Shown here piece by piece: positions 8,228 to 16,029 of a stretch of 64,000 nt of DNA. Within the stretch, counting starts at the first letter, position 1, and every line of letters begins with the position of its first letter. A program made the translations under genes and the position numbers. A model generated the notes under the pieces. It did not search any database, was not told where the DNA came from, and saw only the letters and a program-made list of their open reading frames with translations. Source of the DNA: Tardiphaga sp052076105 (GTDB taxonomy: Bacteria; Pseudomonadota; Alphaproteobacteria; Rhizobiales; Xanthobacteraceae); contig NZ_CP197245.1 in assembly GCF_052076105.1 (NCBI RefSeq), positions 496,001-560,000 of the forward strand. The letters are read 5' to 3'.

Positions 8228-8784
8228 GCCGACGCGCCCTTCGCTTTCGGACGTCGCAGATGCTCATCGAGCCGCGGCATGATCTCCACGAAATTGCAGG
8301 GCCGCGTGCGGTAATCCAGTTGCGCCGCAAGGATGCCATCCCAGCCATCGCGGCAGGCGCCGGGCGAACCCGGCAGGCAGAAGATAAACGTCGCGCCGGC
8401 GGTACCAGCAGTCGCGCGGCTCTGGATCGTCGAGGCACCGATCTTGGCGTGGCTCAGCATGTGAAACGCAATCGAGAAACCATCCATCCGCTTCTCGAAC
8501 AGCGGCTCGATGGCTTCCGGCGTGACATCGCGGCCGGTGAACCCGGTGCCGCCGGTCGTGATGATCGCGTCGACGCCGGGATCGGCGATCCATGCACGCA
8601 CGATCGTGCGGATCGCCTCGACATCGTCAGTGACAATATCTCGCTTCGCCAGCTTGTGGCCGGCCGATGTCAGCCGGTCCGCCAGCGTCGCGCCGGACTT
8701 GTCGTCGTCAAGCGAGCGCGTATCGGAGATGGTCAGTACCGCAATGTTGAGCGGCACGAAGGCCTTGGTCGTGTCCGGCTCCAT
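8224..8784 (-). CDS. moaB: Molybdenum cofactor biosynthesis protein B
   Basis: A 186-residue member of the MoaB/MogA/CinA fold, which adenylylates molybdopterin or binds it before molybdate insertion. The signature TTGGTGFTGRDVTPEAI forms the phosphate-binding loop, preceded by VLTISDTRSLDDDKSG. The length fits stand-alone MoaB. The start is 6 bp past the stop of the zinc metallopeptidase gene on the same strand, so they probably form an operon, although no functional link is evident. A user of the cofactor (a sulfite-oxidase-like enzyme) is encoded at 61.4 kb. Confidence 0.92.
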   Translation of the reverse strand: MEPDTTKAFVPLNIAVLTISDTRSLDDDKSGATLADRLTSAGHKLAKRDIVTDDVEAIRTIVRAWIADPGVDAIITTGGTGFTGRDVTPEAIEPLFEKRMDGFSIAFHMLSHAKIGASTIQSRATAGTAGATFIFCLPGSPGACRDGWDGILAAQLDYRTRPCNFVEIMPRLDEHLRRPKAKGASA

Positions 8785-8789
8785 CGTCG

Positions 8790-9731
8790 TTACAGCCGAT
8801 CCGTCGCAAATGTATTGCAGGCCTGCACGGTGCCCTGCTGATAGCCGGTCATGAACCAGCGCTTGCGCTGTTCGGCCGAGCCATGTGTGAACGAGTCCGG
8901 CACCACGCGGCCCTGCGCCTGACGCTGCAGCGTGTCGTCACCGATCGCGGATGCGGTCTGCAACGCGGCATCGATGTCGCCGGCCTCAAGGAAACCGGGC
9001 CGCTTCTTCGATTCGCGATTGACCCAGACACCGGAAAGGCAATCAGCCTGCAGTTCTACGCGAACCTGCAGCAGATTGGCCTCCGCCTTGCTGCCCGCCT
9101 GCTGCTGCAGCCGTGTCACGCGCGGAATGATGCCGAGCAGATTCTGGATGTGATGGCCCGCTTCATGCGCGATGATATAGGCCGCCGTAAATTTGCAGGC
9201 GTTACCCGAACAACCGCGGAAGCGCGTTTCGACCTGACGGAAGAAACTGGTGTCGAGATAGATCTTCTTGTCGGGCGGGCAATAGAACGGCCCCATCGCC
9301 GACTGCGCATTGCCGCAACGTCCACCATTGGTCGCATTACGGAAGAGGACGATCTGCGGTCCGGTATATTTCTGTCCGCTCTCCTTGAAGATTTCATCCC
9401 AGCGATCATCGATTTCGCCGAGCACGCCGGAGATCATGCTGCCCATTTCGTCGGTGGGTGCGCCTGACTTCGTCGGTGTCGAGCGACGGTCGGTCTGATA
9501 GGTCGGCGCCTGCTGTCCGCCGGTGAGAATTTCTGCGCCGCCGATCAGGATGCGCGGATCGATGCCGAACGCCCAGCCGACGAGGCCAAGCACGATGACC
9601 GTGCCGATGCCAAGACCACCGCCGCCGCCCGGAATTCCGAAGCCACCGCCTCCGCCGCCGCCATATCCGCCCCCGCTATCGTCACGACGGTCGTCGATAT
9701 TGTCGCTGCGACGGAAGTCATCGTAACGCAT
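8790..9731 (-). CDS. YpfJ-type putative neutral zinc metallopeptidase
   Basis: A 313-residue membrane-anchored protein. Residues 20-42 are almost all glycine, followed by a single membrane helix (about 43-57) and a periplasmic domain with the zinc motif HEAGHH (189-194). Cysteines in the flanking GGRCGNA, YCPPD and RGCSGNACK may form disulfides. The C-terminus has the family pattern ELQADCLSGVW and FTHGSAEQRKRWFMTGYQQG. Substrates are unknown for the whole family (zinc metallopeptidase PF04228). It precedes moaB on the same strand. Confidence 0.88.
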   Translation of the reverse strand: MRYDDFRRSDNIDDRRDDSGGGYGGGGGGGFGIPGGGGGLGIGTVIVLGLVGWAFGIDPRILIGGAEILTGGQQAPTYQTDRRSTPTKSGAPTDEMGSMISGVLGEIDDRWDEIFKESGQKYTGPQIVLFRNATNGGRCGNAQSAMGPFYCPPDKKIYLDTSFFRQVETRFRGCSGNACKFTAAYIIAHEAGHHIQNLLGIIPRVTRLQQQAGSKAEANLLQVRVELQADCLSGVWVNRESKKRPGFLEAGDIDAALQTASAIGDDTLQRQAQGRVVPDSFTHGSAEQRKRWFMTGYQQGTVQACNTFATDRL

Positions 9732-9952
9732 GGGGCAATTCCTTCATTTCAAGTCGCAGTATTTTAGACGGGTTTGGCGCAATCCGCCCATCATAACGCA
9801 ATTGCGGCGCAAAATTTCCATTCCATTAAGCATTAACCTGCCCGGCAAAACTTGCCTAGTTCGAACTCGTTACCAATTAAGTCGATTTTTACTTTGCCCG
9901 GTCAATGTCTGCCTGTCGGTTGTTTAGTCCCGCGTCGCCGACAGCGTCGCCT

Positions 9953-9971
9953 GAGTCAGAGTAATTGAGTC
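9953..9971 (+). promoter_or_regulatory. Paired GANTC sites at the ccrM start
   Basis: Two GAGTC sites (9953-9957 and 9967-9971) lie in the ccrM leader, the second directly abutting the ATG. CcrM methylates GANTC, and in Caulobacter GANTC sites in the ccrM leader make expression depend on hemimethylation after fork passage. A TTAACC half-site (9833-9838) and TTAA (9877-9880) upstream could be CtrA half-sites, but the full TTAA-N7-TTAA consensus is not present. Confidence 0.5.
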
Positions 9972-11105
9972 ATGGTTGTTTCGCGTCGCGGGGCGTCTGC
10001 AAGGGCGCCCCGCTCTCACTTCGAAACCTCTCCGTCGAGCCGCATCGTCATTGGCGATTGCGTCGCAGAGATGTCAAAACTCCCGGCAGGGTCGGTCGAT
10101 CTGGTATTCGCAGATCCGCCGTACAATCTGCAGCTGAAGGGCGATCTCAAGCGCCCCGATGAATCCCATGTCGATGCGGTCACCGATGACTGGGACAAGT
10201 TCTCGTCATTCGCCGCCTATGACGACTTCACGCGCGCGTGGCTCCTGGCTGCACGCCGCATCATGAAGCCGTCGGCGACCCTGTGGGTTATCGGCTCGTA
10301 TCACAACATTTTCCGCGTCGGCGCGATCATGCAGGACCTCGGCTTCTGGGTTCTCAACGATATCGTGTGGCGCAAATCGAATCCGATGCCGAATTTCCGC
10401 GGCCGTCGTTTCACCAATGCGCATGAGACCATGATCTGGGCTGCGCGCGATGAAAACGCCAAGGGCTATACGTTCAATTACGAAGCCCTCAAGGCGGCGA
10501 ACGAAGACGTTCAGGCCCGTTCCGACTGGCTGATCCCGCTCTGCACCGGCGACGAACGTCTCAAAGGCAGCGACGGCAAGAAGGTCCACCCGACCCAGAA
10601 GCCCGAAGGCCTGCTGGCCCGCGTGCTGCTGTCGTCGTCGAAGCCCGGCGACCTCGTGATCGATCCGTTCAACGGTACCGGCACCACAGGCGCCGTCGCC
10701 AAGCGCCTTGGCCGCAATTACATCGGCTTCGAGCGCGACCGCGAATATGCCGCCGCTGCCGAAGCACGTATCGCTGCAATCGAGCCGTTGCCCGAGGCAA
10801 CACTGGCGCCGTTCATGACTGCCCGCAGCGCGCCGCGCGTAGCGTTCTCCGAACTCGTCGAGCGTGGCATGATCTCGCCCGGCACCAAGCTGGTCGATCT
10901 CAAGAAGCGTCATGGCGCACTGGTGCGCGCCGACGGCGCCATCATGTTCGGCGACAAGGTCGGCTCGATCCATCGCATGGGCGCGATGGCCCAGGGTTCT
11001 GCCTCCTGCAATGGTTGGACGTTCTGGCACGTCGAGACCAAGAAGGGCCTGCGCCTGATCGACGAACTCCGCGCCGAAATCCGCAGCGAGATGGGCGCGG
11101 TCTAA
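9972..11105 (+). CDS. ccrM: Cell-cycle-regulated adenine DNA methyltransferase (GANTC)
   Basis: A 377-residue beta-class DNA adenine-N6 methyltransferase. The catalytic motif DPPY (48-51) comes before the SAM-binding motif DPFNGTGTTG (231-240), the beta-class order. The C-terminal ~90 residues (SELVERGMISPGTKLVDL and following) are the extra domain typical of CcrM, absent from HinfI-type restriction methylases. CcrM methylates GANTC late in the cell cycle in alphaproteobacteria. The N-terminal ~22 residues before IVIGDC are poorly conserved-looking, so an internal start is possible. Two GANTC sites precede the ATG. Confidence 0.94.
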   Translation: MVVSRRGASARAPRSHFETSPSSRIVIGDCVAEMSKLPAGSVDLVFADPPYNLQLKGDLKRPDESHVDAVTDDWDKFSSFAAYDDFTRAWLLAARRIMKPSATLWVIGSYHNIFRVGAIMQDLGFWVLNDIVWRKSNPMPNFRGRRFTNAHETMIWAARDENAKGYTFNYEALKAANEDVQARSDWLIPLCTGDERLKGSDGKKVHPTQKPEGLLARVLLSSSKPGDLVIDPFNGTGTTGAVAKRLGRNYIGFERDREYAAAAEARIAAIEPLPEATLAPFMTARSAPRVAFSELVERGMISPGTKLVDLKKRHGALVRADGAIMFGDKVGSIHRMGAMAQGSASCNGWTFWHVETKKGLRLIDELRAEIRSEMGAV

Positions 11106-11181
11106 AGTCCCCGCCCATACCACCGGCCGGACGCAAGCGCCCGGCTTCATCAAAACATCGCTTGCACTCTCCCTGAATTCC

Positions 11182-11226
11182 AAGCACGAGACGACGGTCC
11201 GCAGCAGCGGCCCCGCCTCGTGCTTT
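11182..11226 (+). terminator. Hairpin after ccrM
   Basis: Nine-base arms AAGCACGAG (11182-11190) and CTCGTGCTT (11217-11225), with further partial pairing inside and TTT following. It lies between ccrM and the GST gene; it could terminate ccrM or form part of the GST leader. Confidence 0.5.
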
Positions 11227-11253
11227 GACGTACAAAATCCAGGGAGATTTGAG

Positions 11254-11940
11254 ATGCTGAAGTTTTACTTCAACGGGTCGCCGAACCCGACCAAGGTCGC
11301 GCTGTTTCTGGAAGAAGCCGGCCTGGCCTACGAGCCGATCGCCATCGACACTCGCACCGGTGCGCAATTCAACCAGGACTTCCTGAAGGTCAATCCGAAC
11401 GGCAAGGTGCCTGCAATCGACGACGACGGCGTTAAGGTGTTCGACAGCAACGCCATCCTGCTCTACCTCGCCGAGAAGACGGGAAAATTCCTGCCCGCCA
11501 ACACCACGGCCAATCGCGGCGAGATGCTGTCCTGGCTGATGTTCGTCGCCACCGGCGTCGGTCCGTTCTTTGGCCAGGCCGTGCACTTCAAGCATTTCGC
11601 GCCCGAGAAAGTCGACTACGCGCATAACCGCTATCAATTCGAGGCGAAACGCCATCTCGGCGTGCTCAACGACCGCCTCGCCGGCCGGCAATATATGGTC
11701 GGCGACAGCTACACGATCGTCGACATGGATGTCTGGGGCTGGGTGCGGATGACCAACTTCATTCTCGGCGACGAGGGCTTTGCCCAATTCCCCAATGTGA
11801 AGCGCCTCCATGATGAGATCTCGGCGCGCCCGGCCGCCGCGAAGGCTGTCGCCCTGAAGGACACATTCAAGTTCAAGGCCGAGATGGACGACGAAGCCCG
11901 CGCCGCCATGTTCAAGCATCTCGCCACCAGCGCAGCCTGA
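11254..11940 (+). CDS. Glutathione S-transferase family protein
   Basis: A 228-residue GST. The N-terminal thioredoxin-like domain runs MLKFYFNGSPNPTKVALFLEE and contains the cis-proline and glutathione-contact motifs GKVPAIDDDG and DSNAILLYLAE (about residues 50-75). The all-helical C-terminal domain ends with the capping motif YTIVDMDVWGWV (the conserved S/T-x-x-D). The Ser/Asn near the N-terminus suggests a YghU/YfcG-like bacterial subtype rather than a tyrosine class. The start is supported by CAGGGAGATTTGAG just upstream. It is followed by a strong bidirectional terminator. The substrate is unknown. Confidence 0.88.
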   Translation: MLKFYFNGSPNPTKVALFLEEAGLAYEPIAIDTRTGAQFNQDFLKVNPNGKVPAIDDDGVKVFDSNAILLYLAEKTGKFLPANTTANRGEMLSWLMFVATGVGPFFGQAVHFKHFAPEKVDYAHNRYQFEAKRHLGVLNDRLAGRQYMVGDSYTIVDMDVWGWVRMTNFILGDEGFAQFPNVKRLHDEISARPAAAKAVALKDTFKFKAEMDDEARAAMFKHLATSAA

Positions 11941-11958
11941 TCACGAGCCATCCAACGA

Positions 11959-11986
11959 ATGCCGGGCGCAGCAATGCGCCCGGCAT
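11959..11986. terminator. Bidirectional terminator between GST and SnoaL-like genes
   Basis: A 12-bp perfect stem (ATGCCGGGCGCA with TGCGCCCGGCAT), GCAA loop, then CTTT on the plus strand. It lies between two convergent stop codons. Confidence 0.8.
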
Positions 11987-11993
11987 CTTTGCG

Positions 11994-12422
11994 TCAGGCA
12001 GGAACGCGCGCCATCTCCTCCGGGAACGGACCCAGCACCCGCTCCACGAGCCCCGTGTCGCAATATTCCTTGATCATGGTGATCCTGCCGTTCTCGACGC
12101 GCCACACCATGCAATAGTCATTGTCGTAGCGATCGCCGGCCTTGGTGACGTTGTCGCCCTTGGCTTCGACCACGACCAGATCGCCTTCCGCGATAAAGTT
12201 GGACGCGACCGTGCGCGGTCGAATATCGAACAGAGACCTGAAATGTCCCATCAAGCCGTTGAGGATCGCATCCTTCCCCTTGAACGTGCGCCCCCAGGAA
12301 TACTGACCGACGACGATCCAGCACGCGTCATCGGCAAGATGGTCGGCGAAAGTCGTGCCGCTGCGGTTGGCTGAATCGCTATAGACCTGCTGAATTAGCT
12401 TCTTGTTGTCTGCGGTGCTCAT
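11994..12422 (-). CDS. SnoaL/NTF2-like nuclear-transport-factor-fold protein
   Basis: A 142-residue cone-shaped NTF2-like fold. It opens with an N-terminal helix (MSTADNKKLIQQVYSDSANR), then GTTFADHLADDACWIVVG, and ends with a beta sheet including GDRYDNDYCMVWRVENGRIT and IKEYCDTGLVERVLGPF. Relatives include ketosteroid isomerase and polyketide cyclases, but most are uncharacterised. The ATG at 12422 is chosen because GGAGCAGAACA precedes it and the upstream in-frame extension would run into the LysR promoter region. It is divergent from the LysR gene at 12514, so it is the probable target of that regulator. Confidence 0.8.
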   Translation of the reverse strand: MSTADNKKLIQQVYSDSANRSGTTFADHLADDACWIVVGQYSWGRTFKGKDAILNGLMGHFRSLFDIRPRTVASNFIAEGDLVVVEAKGDNVTKAGDRYDNDYCMVWRVENGRITMIKEYCDTGLVERVLGPFPEEMARVPA

Positions 12423-12513
12423 TGTTCTGCTCCATCGCTTGAACGATGACGCAGTATGGGTTGGAGAAATCCCATTCTTCCAATCGATAGTCCGTATGAT
12501 ATATATTCGGTTC
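12423..12513. promoter_or_regulatory. Divergent LysR-type operator/promoter region
   Basis: The 91 bp between the divergent SnoaL-like and LysR genes contains ATGGG (12456-12460) N10 CCCAT (12471-12475), an interrupted palindrome that includes a T-N11-A pair, the usual LysR-type binding pattern. Binding is inferred, not shown. Confidence 0.45.
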
Positions 12514-13437
12514 ATGAATTTGGCTGCACTCGATCTCAATCTGCTGGTCGCGCTCGACGCATTGCTGCGCGAGGCCAGCGTCAGCCGCGCCGCGATGCGG
12601 ATCGGACTATCGCAGCCCGCCGCCAGTCATGCGCTACGGCGACTGCGTGATCTGCTCGGCGATCCCCTGCTCGTCCGCGTCGGCGCGCGCATGGAGTTGT
12701 CGCCACGGGCGCAGACCATGCGAGCACCGCTCGCGCAGACACTGGAGCAGGTCCGCGGACTGTTCGTTCCAGATATTTTCGATGCCAGCCAGAGCGACCG
12801 GCACTTCCGGCTGATGATGCCGGATCTGGCCGTCGAACTGCTGATGCCGCCATTGATGAAGAAGCTCGACAGTATCGCGCCGGGCGTCCGGATCAACGTC
12901 GTGCCATGGCGCGGCCCAGCGATCATGACGGCGGAATTCGCCCGCAGCCTCGACATGGTGATCAGCATCGGCAATGCCTTCAACGGTTTCCATCGTCAGC
13001 TGCTCTATGTCGATTCCGACGCCCTCGCCGTCCGCCAGGATCATCCGGCGGCATCGCGCCTGAAGACCACCGAGGGATTTCTCAAAGCCCGCCATATTGC
13101 CGTGGTACTCCGAGGCCAGAGCGAAGACCTCATCGACGACTGGTTGCGCAGCAAGAAGCTCGAGCGGCAGATTGCCCTCGTCGTCCCGAGCTATATCGAG
13201 GCGCTGCATGTCGCAGCACGGACCGATCTCGTTGCCTTCGTGCCGCGGCGCCTGATCGCGGCACTGGCTCGGCCGCTATCGCTTGCGACAATTGCACCGC
13301 CACTCGATCCCGGCATCGACGAACAGTTCATGTTCACGCCAACACGCGCGCAATTCGATGCCGGTTCAATCTGGCTCCGCAAGATCATGCTGGAAACCGG
13401 CCGCGAGCTCGATCCGCCGAAACGCCGCACAGCCTGA
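12514..13437 (+). CDS. LysR family transcriptional regulator
   Basis: A 307-residue regulator. The N-terminal winged helix-turn-helix runs MNLAALDLNLLVALDALLRE and SRAAMRIGLSQPAASHALRRL (residues 1-60), followed by the linker helix and a two-lobed effector domain. 'DLNLLVALDALL' and the high-arginine recognition helix are typical of the NodD/NahR-like branch. The ATG at 12514 begins exactly at the conserved domain; longer in-frame versions would add hydrophobic residues unlike the family. By position it should control the divergent SnoaL-like gene and itself. The effector is unknown. Confidence 0.9.
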   Translation: MNLAALDLNLLVALDALLREASVSRAAMRIGLSQPAASHALRRLRDLLGDPLLVRVGARMELSPRAQTMRAPLAQTLEQVRGLFVPDIFDASQSDRHFRLMMPDLAVELLMPPLMKKLDSIAPGVRINVVPWRGPAIMTAEFARSLDMVISIGNAFNGFHRQLLYVDSDALAVRQDHPAASRLKTTEGFLKARHIAVVLRGQSEDLIDDWLRSKKLERQIALVVPSYIEALHVAARTDLVAFVPRRLIAALARPLSLATIAPPLDPGIDEQFMFTPTRAQFDAGSIWLRKIMLETGRELDPPKRRTA

Positions 13438-13592
13438 CACATCGCACCCGGTCAAATCTGCCGGCAAAGCTTGCCGGCAGGCTACGTTCCGCAGCACCAG
13501 TAAATTCCCAAGTGCTTATGATGTCTGAATATTTCTGATGGCCTGATTTTTGCGAAGCTGATTGCAAACATCACGCAGCAAGAGAAATTTCG

Positions 13593-13928
13593 ATGTCGAG
13601 CTCGATCATCTCCACCATGCAGTCCTTCAAGCTCCCGAACAGGTTGCAGCCATCCGACAAGGCCGAGAGCGGCCTTGGCAATGCCACGACGGCAGCAAAA
13701 ACGCCCGAAGAGAAATTTCTCGACTACGCGAAAAAAACGCCGGCGGAAAAAATGCGCGACGCGCTGCTGTCGAGCATCGGCGTGACGGAAGAAGAACTGA
13801 AGAACATGTCGCCGGAGCAACGCCGGGAGGTCGAGCAGAAGATTGCCGACAAGATCAAGGAAGCCGTGAACAAGAAAACCGAGAATGGTGGCAACGCCAG
13901 CGGTTTCTTTACGGATATCAGCGTCTAG
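13593..13928 (+). CDS. Small hydrophilic protein of unknown function
   Basis: A 111-residue protein. After a low-complexity start (MSSSIISTMQSFKLPN) comes a charged helical core, PEEKFLDYAKKTPAEKMRDA and MSPEQRREVEQKIADKIKEA, ending GFFTDISV. The pattern 'MRDALLSSIGVTEEELKNMSPEQRREVEQKI' is recognisable from hypothetical proteins of Bradyrhizobiaceae but has no known role. There is no signal peptide or membrane segment. GCAAGAGAAATTTCG precedes the ATG, a fair ribosome-binding site. It ends before a bidirectional terminator and faces the chemotaxis receptor gene. Confidence 0.7.
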   Translation: MSSSIISTMQSFKLPNRLQPSDKAESGLGNATTAAKTPEEKFLDYAKKTPAEKMRDALLSSIGVTEEELKNMSPEQRREVEQKIADKIKEAVNKKTENGGNASGFFTDISV

Positions 13929-13953
13929 CAGGCCCGCGCTTCGCCGCAAAAGA

Positions 13954-13978
13954 AATTGGCGCCACAACGGCGCCAATT
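13954..13978. terminator. Bidirectional terminator
   Basis: A 10-bp perfect stem (AATTGGCGCC with GGCGCCAATT) and ACAAC loop between two convergent genes; A-rich on the left and T-containing on the right. Confidence 0.75.
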
Positions 13979-14006
13979 CCAGTTTAATTGAACAGCGCGG
14001 ACGCAT

Positions 14007-15326
14007 TCAGCTCGCGGCGCGCACCAGATTTTTCCGGGCGTCACCGAGATAGCTGCGGATTTCCTTGGTGAGCAATCCTGACTGCGACGACAGATCGCCG
14101 GATGCCACCATGGTCGAGGTGGCAAGTTGCTCGGTATCCTTGGCGGTGGTTGCCAGCGACTGGATATTGGTCGAGATCTCACGCACAACGGCGAAGGCTT
14201 CGTCGATGTTGCGCGCGATATCCGCCGTCGCCGCAGACTGCGCTTCCGAGGCATTCGCGACCTTGCCGGTGATCTCGTTCACTTCCGCGATCACGGTCCC
14301 GATCTCGGTGATGGACGAGCTGACCTTGTCGGTTGCCGACTGAACCTGGCCGATTTCCTTTTCAATTTCGGCGGTGAAATTGGCGGTCTGGGTCGCCAGC
14401 GCCTTCACTTCATGCGCAACGACGGCAAAGCCTCGGCCGGCATCGCCTGCGCGGGCCGCCTCGATCGTTGCGTTCAGCGCCAGCAGATTGGTCTGGCTGG
14501 CAATCACATTGATCGAGGTCACGACTTCACTGATGCGCACCGCGACCGAGCGAAGTACGTCGACATTGCTGGCTGCATCGGCGACGCGTTCGACGGCGCG
14601 GCCGGCAATCGCCGCCGAGCGATTGACGTCGGCGCCGACTTCGCTGGCACTGGACGATAAACGCGCTGTGGCCGAAGCCACCGACTGCATATTGGCGGAG
14701 GCCTGTTCGGACGCCGCCGCCACCGACGTGACGCGGGTCAATGTCGAGGATGCGCCGGTGCGCAGATTGCCCGCGGTGCTGCTCATCTCGACCGCACCGC
14801 TGTCGAGCGCCGACACGATGCCGCCGACGGTGGATTCAAGCTGGCCGGTCTGGCGCTCGAAATTCCTGATGCGGTCAGCAATATTGTCGGTCGCCGCATT
14901 CATCGCTTTCGCGCCGTGCAGCAGGCCACCATGCAATCCGCCTGGCAGGATGCGCCGGTAATACTTGTTGTCGTTGAGTGCTGCCATCGCCGCGGTAGAT
15001 TCGCGCACGAAGGCGTCACAGCCATCGATCATGTCATTGACGCTGTGCAGCAACTCACCGGTCACGCCACGCACCGGAATTCCGAGGATACGGGCCTCGA
15101 AATCTCCCTGCGCGATCCTCTGACAGGCGATACGCGCCTTCTCGATCAGGCGCGCCGTCTTGCCCATCAGGACAAGCGCGACAACGGCCGCTGCGATCGC
15201 AACAGCCTGACAGACCATGGCAGCGAGCGGGAGGCCGAAGAACTGAAGGACCAAGGCAAGCGCAGAGCCGGCGATGACAACGAGCGTGCTAAGCTGCGCT
15301 CTTGAGAGAAAACATAAGTTCGTCAT
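14007..15326 (-). CDS. Methyl-accepting chemotaxis protein (transmembrane and signalling part)
   Basis: About 439 residues from the preferred start MTNLCFLSRAQL. Two adjacent membrane helices (about 10-50) lead into a HAMP-like segment (KARIACQRIAQGDFEARI), then a long helical signalling domain whose hairpin tip is INVIASQTNLLALNATIEAA, the highly conserved CheA/CheW contact region. There is no periplasmic ligand domain. The gene overlaps the end of the upstream PAS gene by 38 bp in another frame, so the pair resembles an Aer-type redox receptor split into two polypeptides. A longer in-frame start at 15380 exists but overlaps more of the PAS gene. Confidence 0.85.
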   Translation of the reverse strand: MTNLCFLSRAQLSTLVVIAGSALALVLQFFGLPLAAMVCQAVAIAAAVVALVLMGKTARLIEKARIACQRIAQGDFEARILGIPVRGVTGELLHSVNDMIDGCDAFVRESTAAMAALNDNKYYRRILPGGLHGGLLHGAKAMNAATDNIADRIRNFERQTGQLESTVGGIVSALDSGAVEMSSTAGNLRTGASSTLTRVTSVAAASEQASANMQSVASATARLSSSASEVGADVNRSAAIAGRAVERVADAASNVDVLRSVAVRISEVVTSINVIASQTNLLALNATIEAARAGDAGRGFAVVAHEVKALATQTANFTAEIEKEIGQVQSATDKVSSSITEIGTVIAEVNEITGKVANASEAQSAATADIARNIDEAFAVVREISTNIQSLATTAKDTEQLATSTMVASGDLSSQSGLLTKEIRSYLGDARKNLVRAAS

Positions 15327-15828
15327 AGCTGACTTTCTGGGATGCAACGAAATCGGTAAGGGCCTTGTAGCCGGCGGCAAGCGAGTCCTTGCCGTTCACA
15401 TGTCGCTTCTCGATTGCCAGAACGTCGGCATATACAGGCGCGATGGTCTTCCTGATGAGATCCGGCGGCGGGACACGGCGATTGGAATGATAGCCGGCGA
15501 TCTTGCCGTCGGGGCCGTAGGACGGCGTCACATGGGCGAAGACCCAATAGTGATCGCCATTGCTCGCCATGTTCTTCACAAAGGCAAAAATCTCGCGGCG
15601 CTCCTCGATCGTATCCCAGAGCAGCTTGAAGACGCTGCGCGGCATATCGGGATGACGGATGAGACTATGCGGCTGACCGAGCAACTGGGCTTCGCTATAA
15701 CCGGCCATCTTGCAAAACAGGCGATTCACATAGGTCATGCGACCTTTGAGATCCGTCTTGGATACGATGAGCTCCGATGCCGGAAAGAAAGTCTCGCGGC
15801 CGCTCGGCTTGATCTGGTGGGACATCAT
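15289..15828 (-). CDS. PAS-domain sensor protein, Aer-like
   Basis: A 179-residue cytosolic PAS protein. The domain spans about residues 12-125 and carries the Aer/energy-taxis pattern: TDLKGRMTYVNRLFCKMAGY, GQPHSLIRHPDMPRSVFKLL, and NGDHYWVFAHVTPSYG. In E. coli Aer this domain binds FAD and senses redox state. In many bacteria the same PAS is fused directly to a membrane anchor and signalling domain; here it ends at SYDELMFSLKSAA and the receptor part begins in another frame 38 bp earlier. The two products probably work together. Confidence 0.85.
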   Translation of the reverse strand: MMSHQIKPSGRETFFPASELIVSKTDLKGRMTYVNRLFCKMAGYSEAQLLGQPHSLIRHPDMPRSVFKLLWDTIEERREIFAFVKNMASNGDHYWVFAHVTPSYGPDGKIAGYHSNRRVPPPDLIRKTIAPVYADVLAIEKRHVNGKDSLAAGYKALTDFVASQKVSYDELMFSLKSAA

Positions 15829-16029
15829 TGACCTGTCGGTGACCGGATTCGCCCCATTGCGAATGCAACGGTATTAAAAGAGCGCAGCTGAATTTTGCGT
15901 TAAGGCTCTGTCCACCATGAATTCGCGCCGGCTGCCGATCTCGGCGAGTTTTTCGTGGTGATCGTCCCGGTTGCCGGCATCGCCTCTCCCGTGCCATGAC
16001 CTCGGTCAAACCTAGGGGGAGACAACAAA

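Noticed and set aside
7630..8841. Plus-strand 402-codon frame overlapping GNAT and moaB
   Set aside because: Spans two well-supported genes in other frames and is Arg-rich as expected of a shadow.
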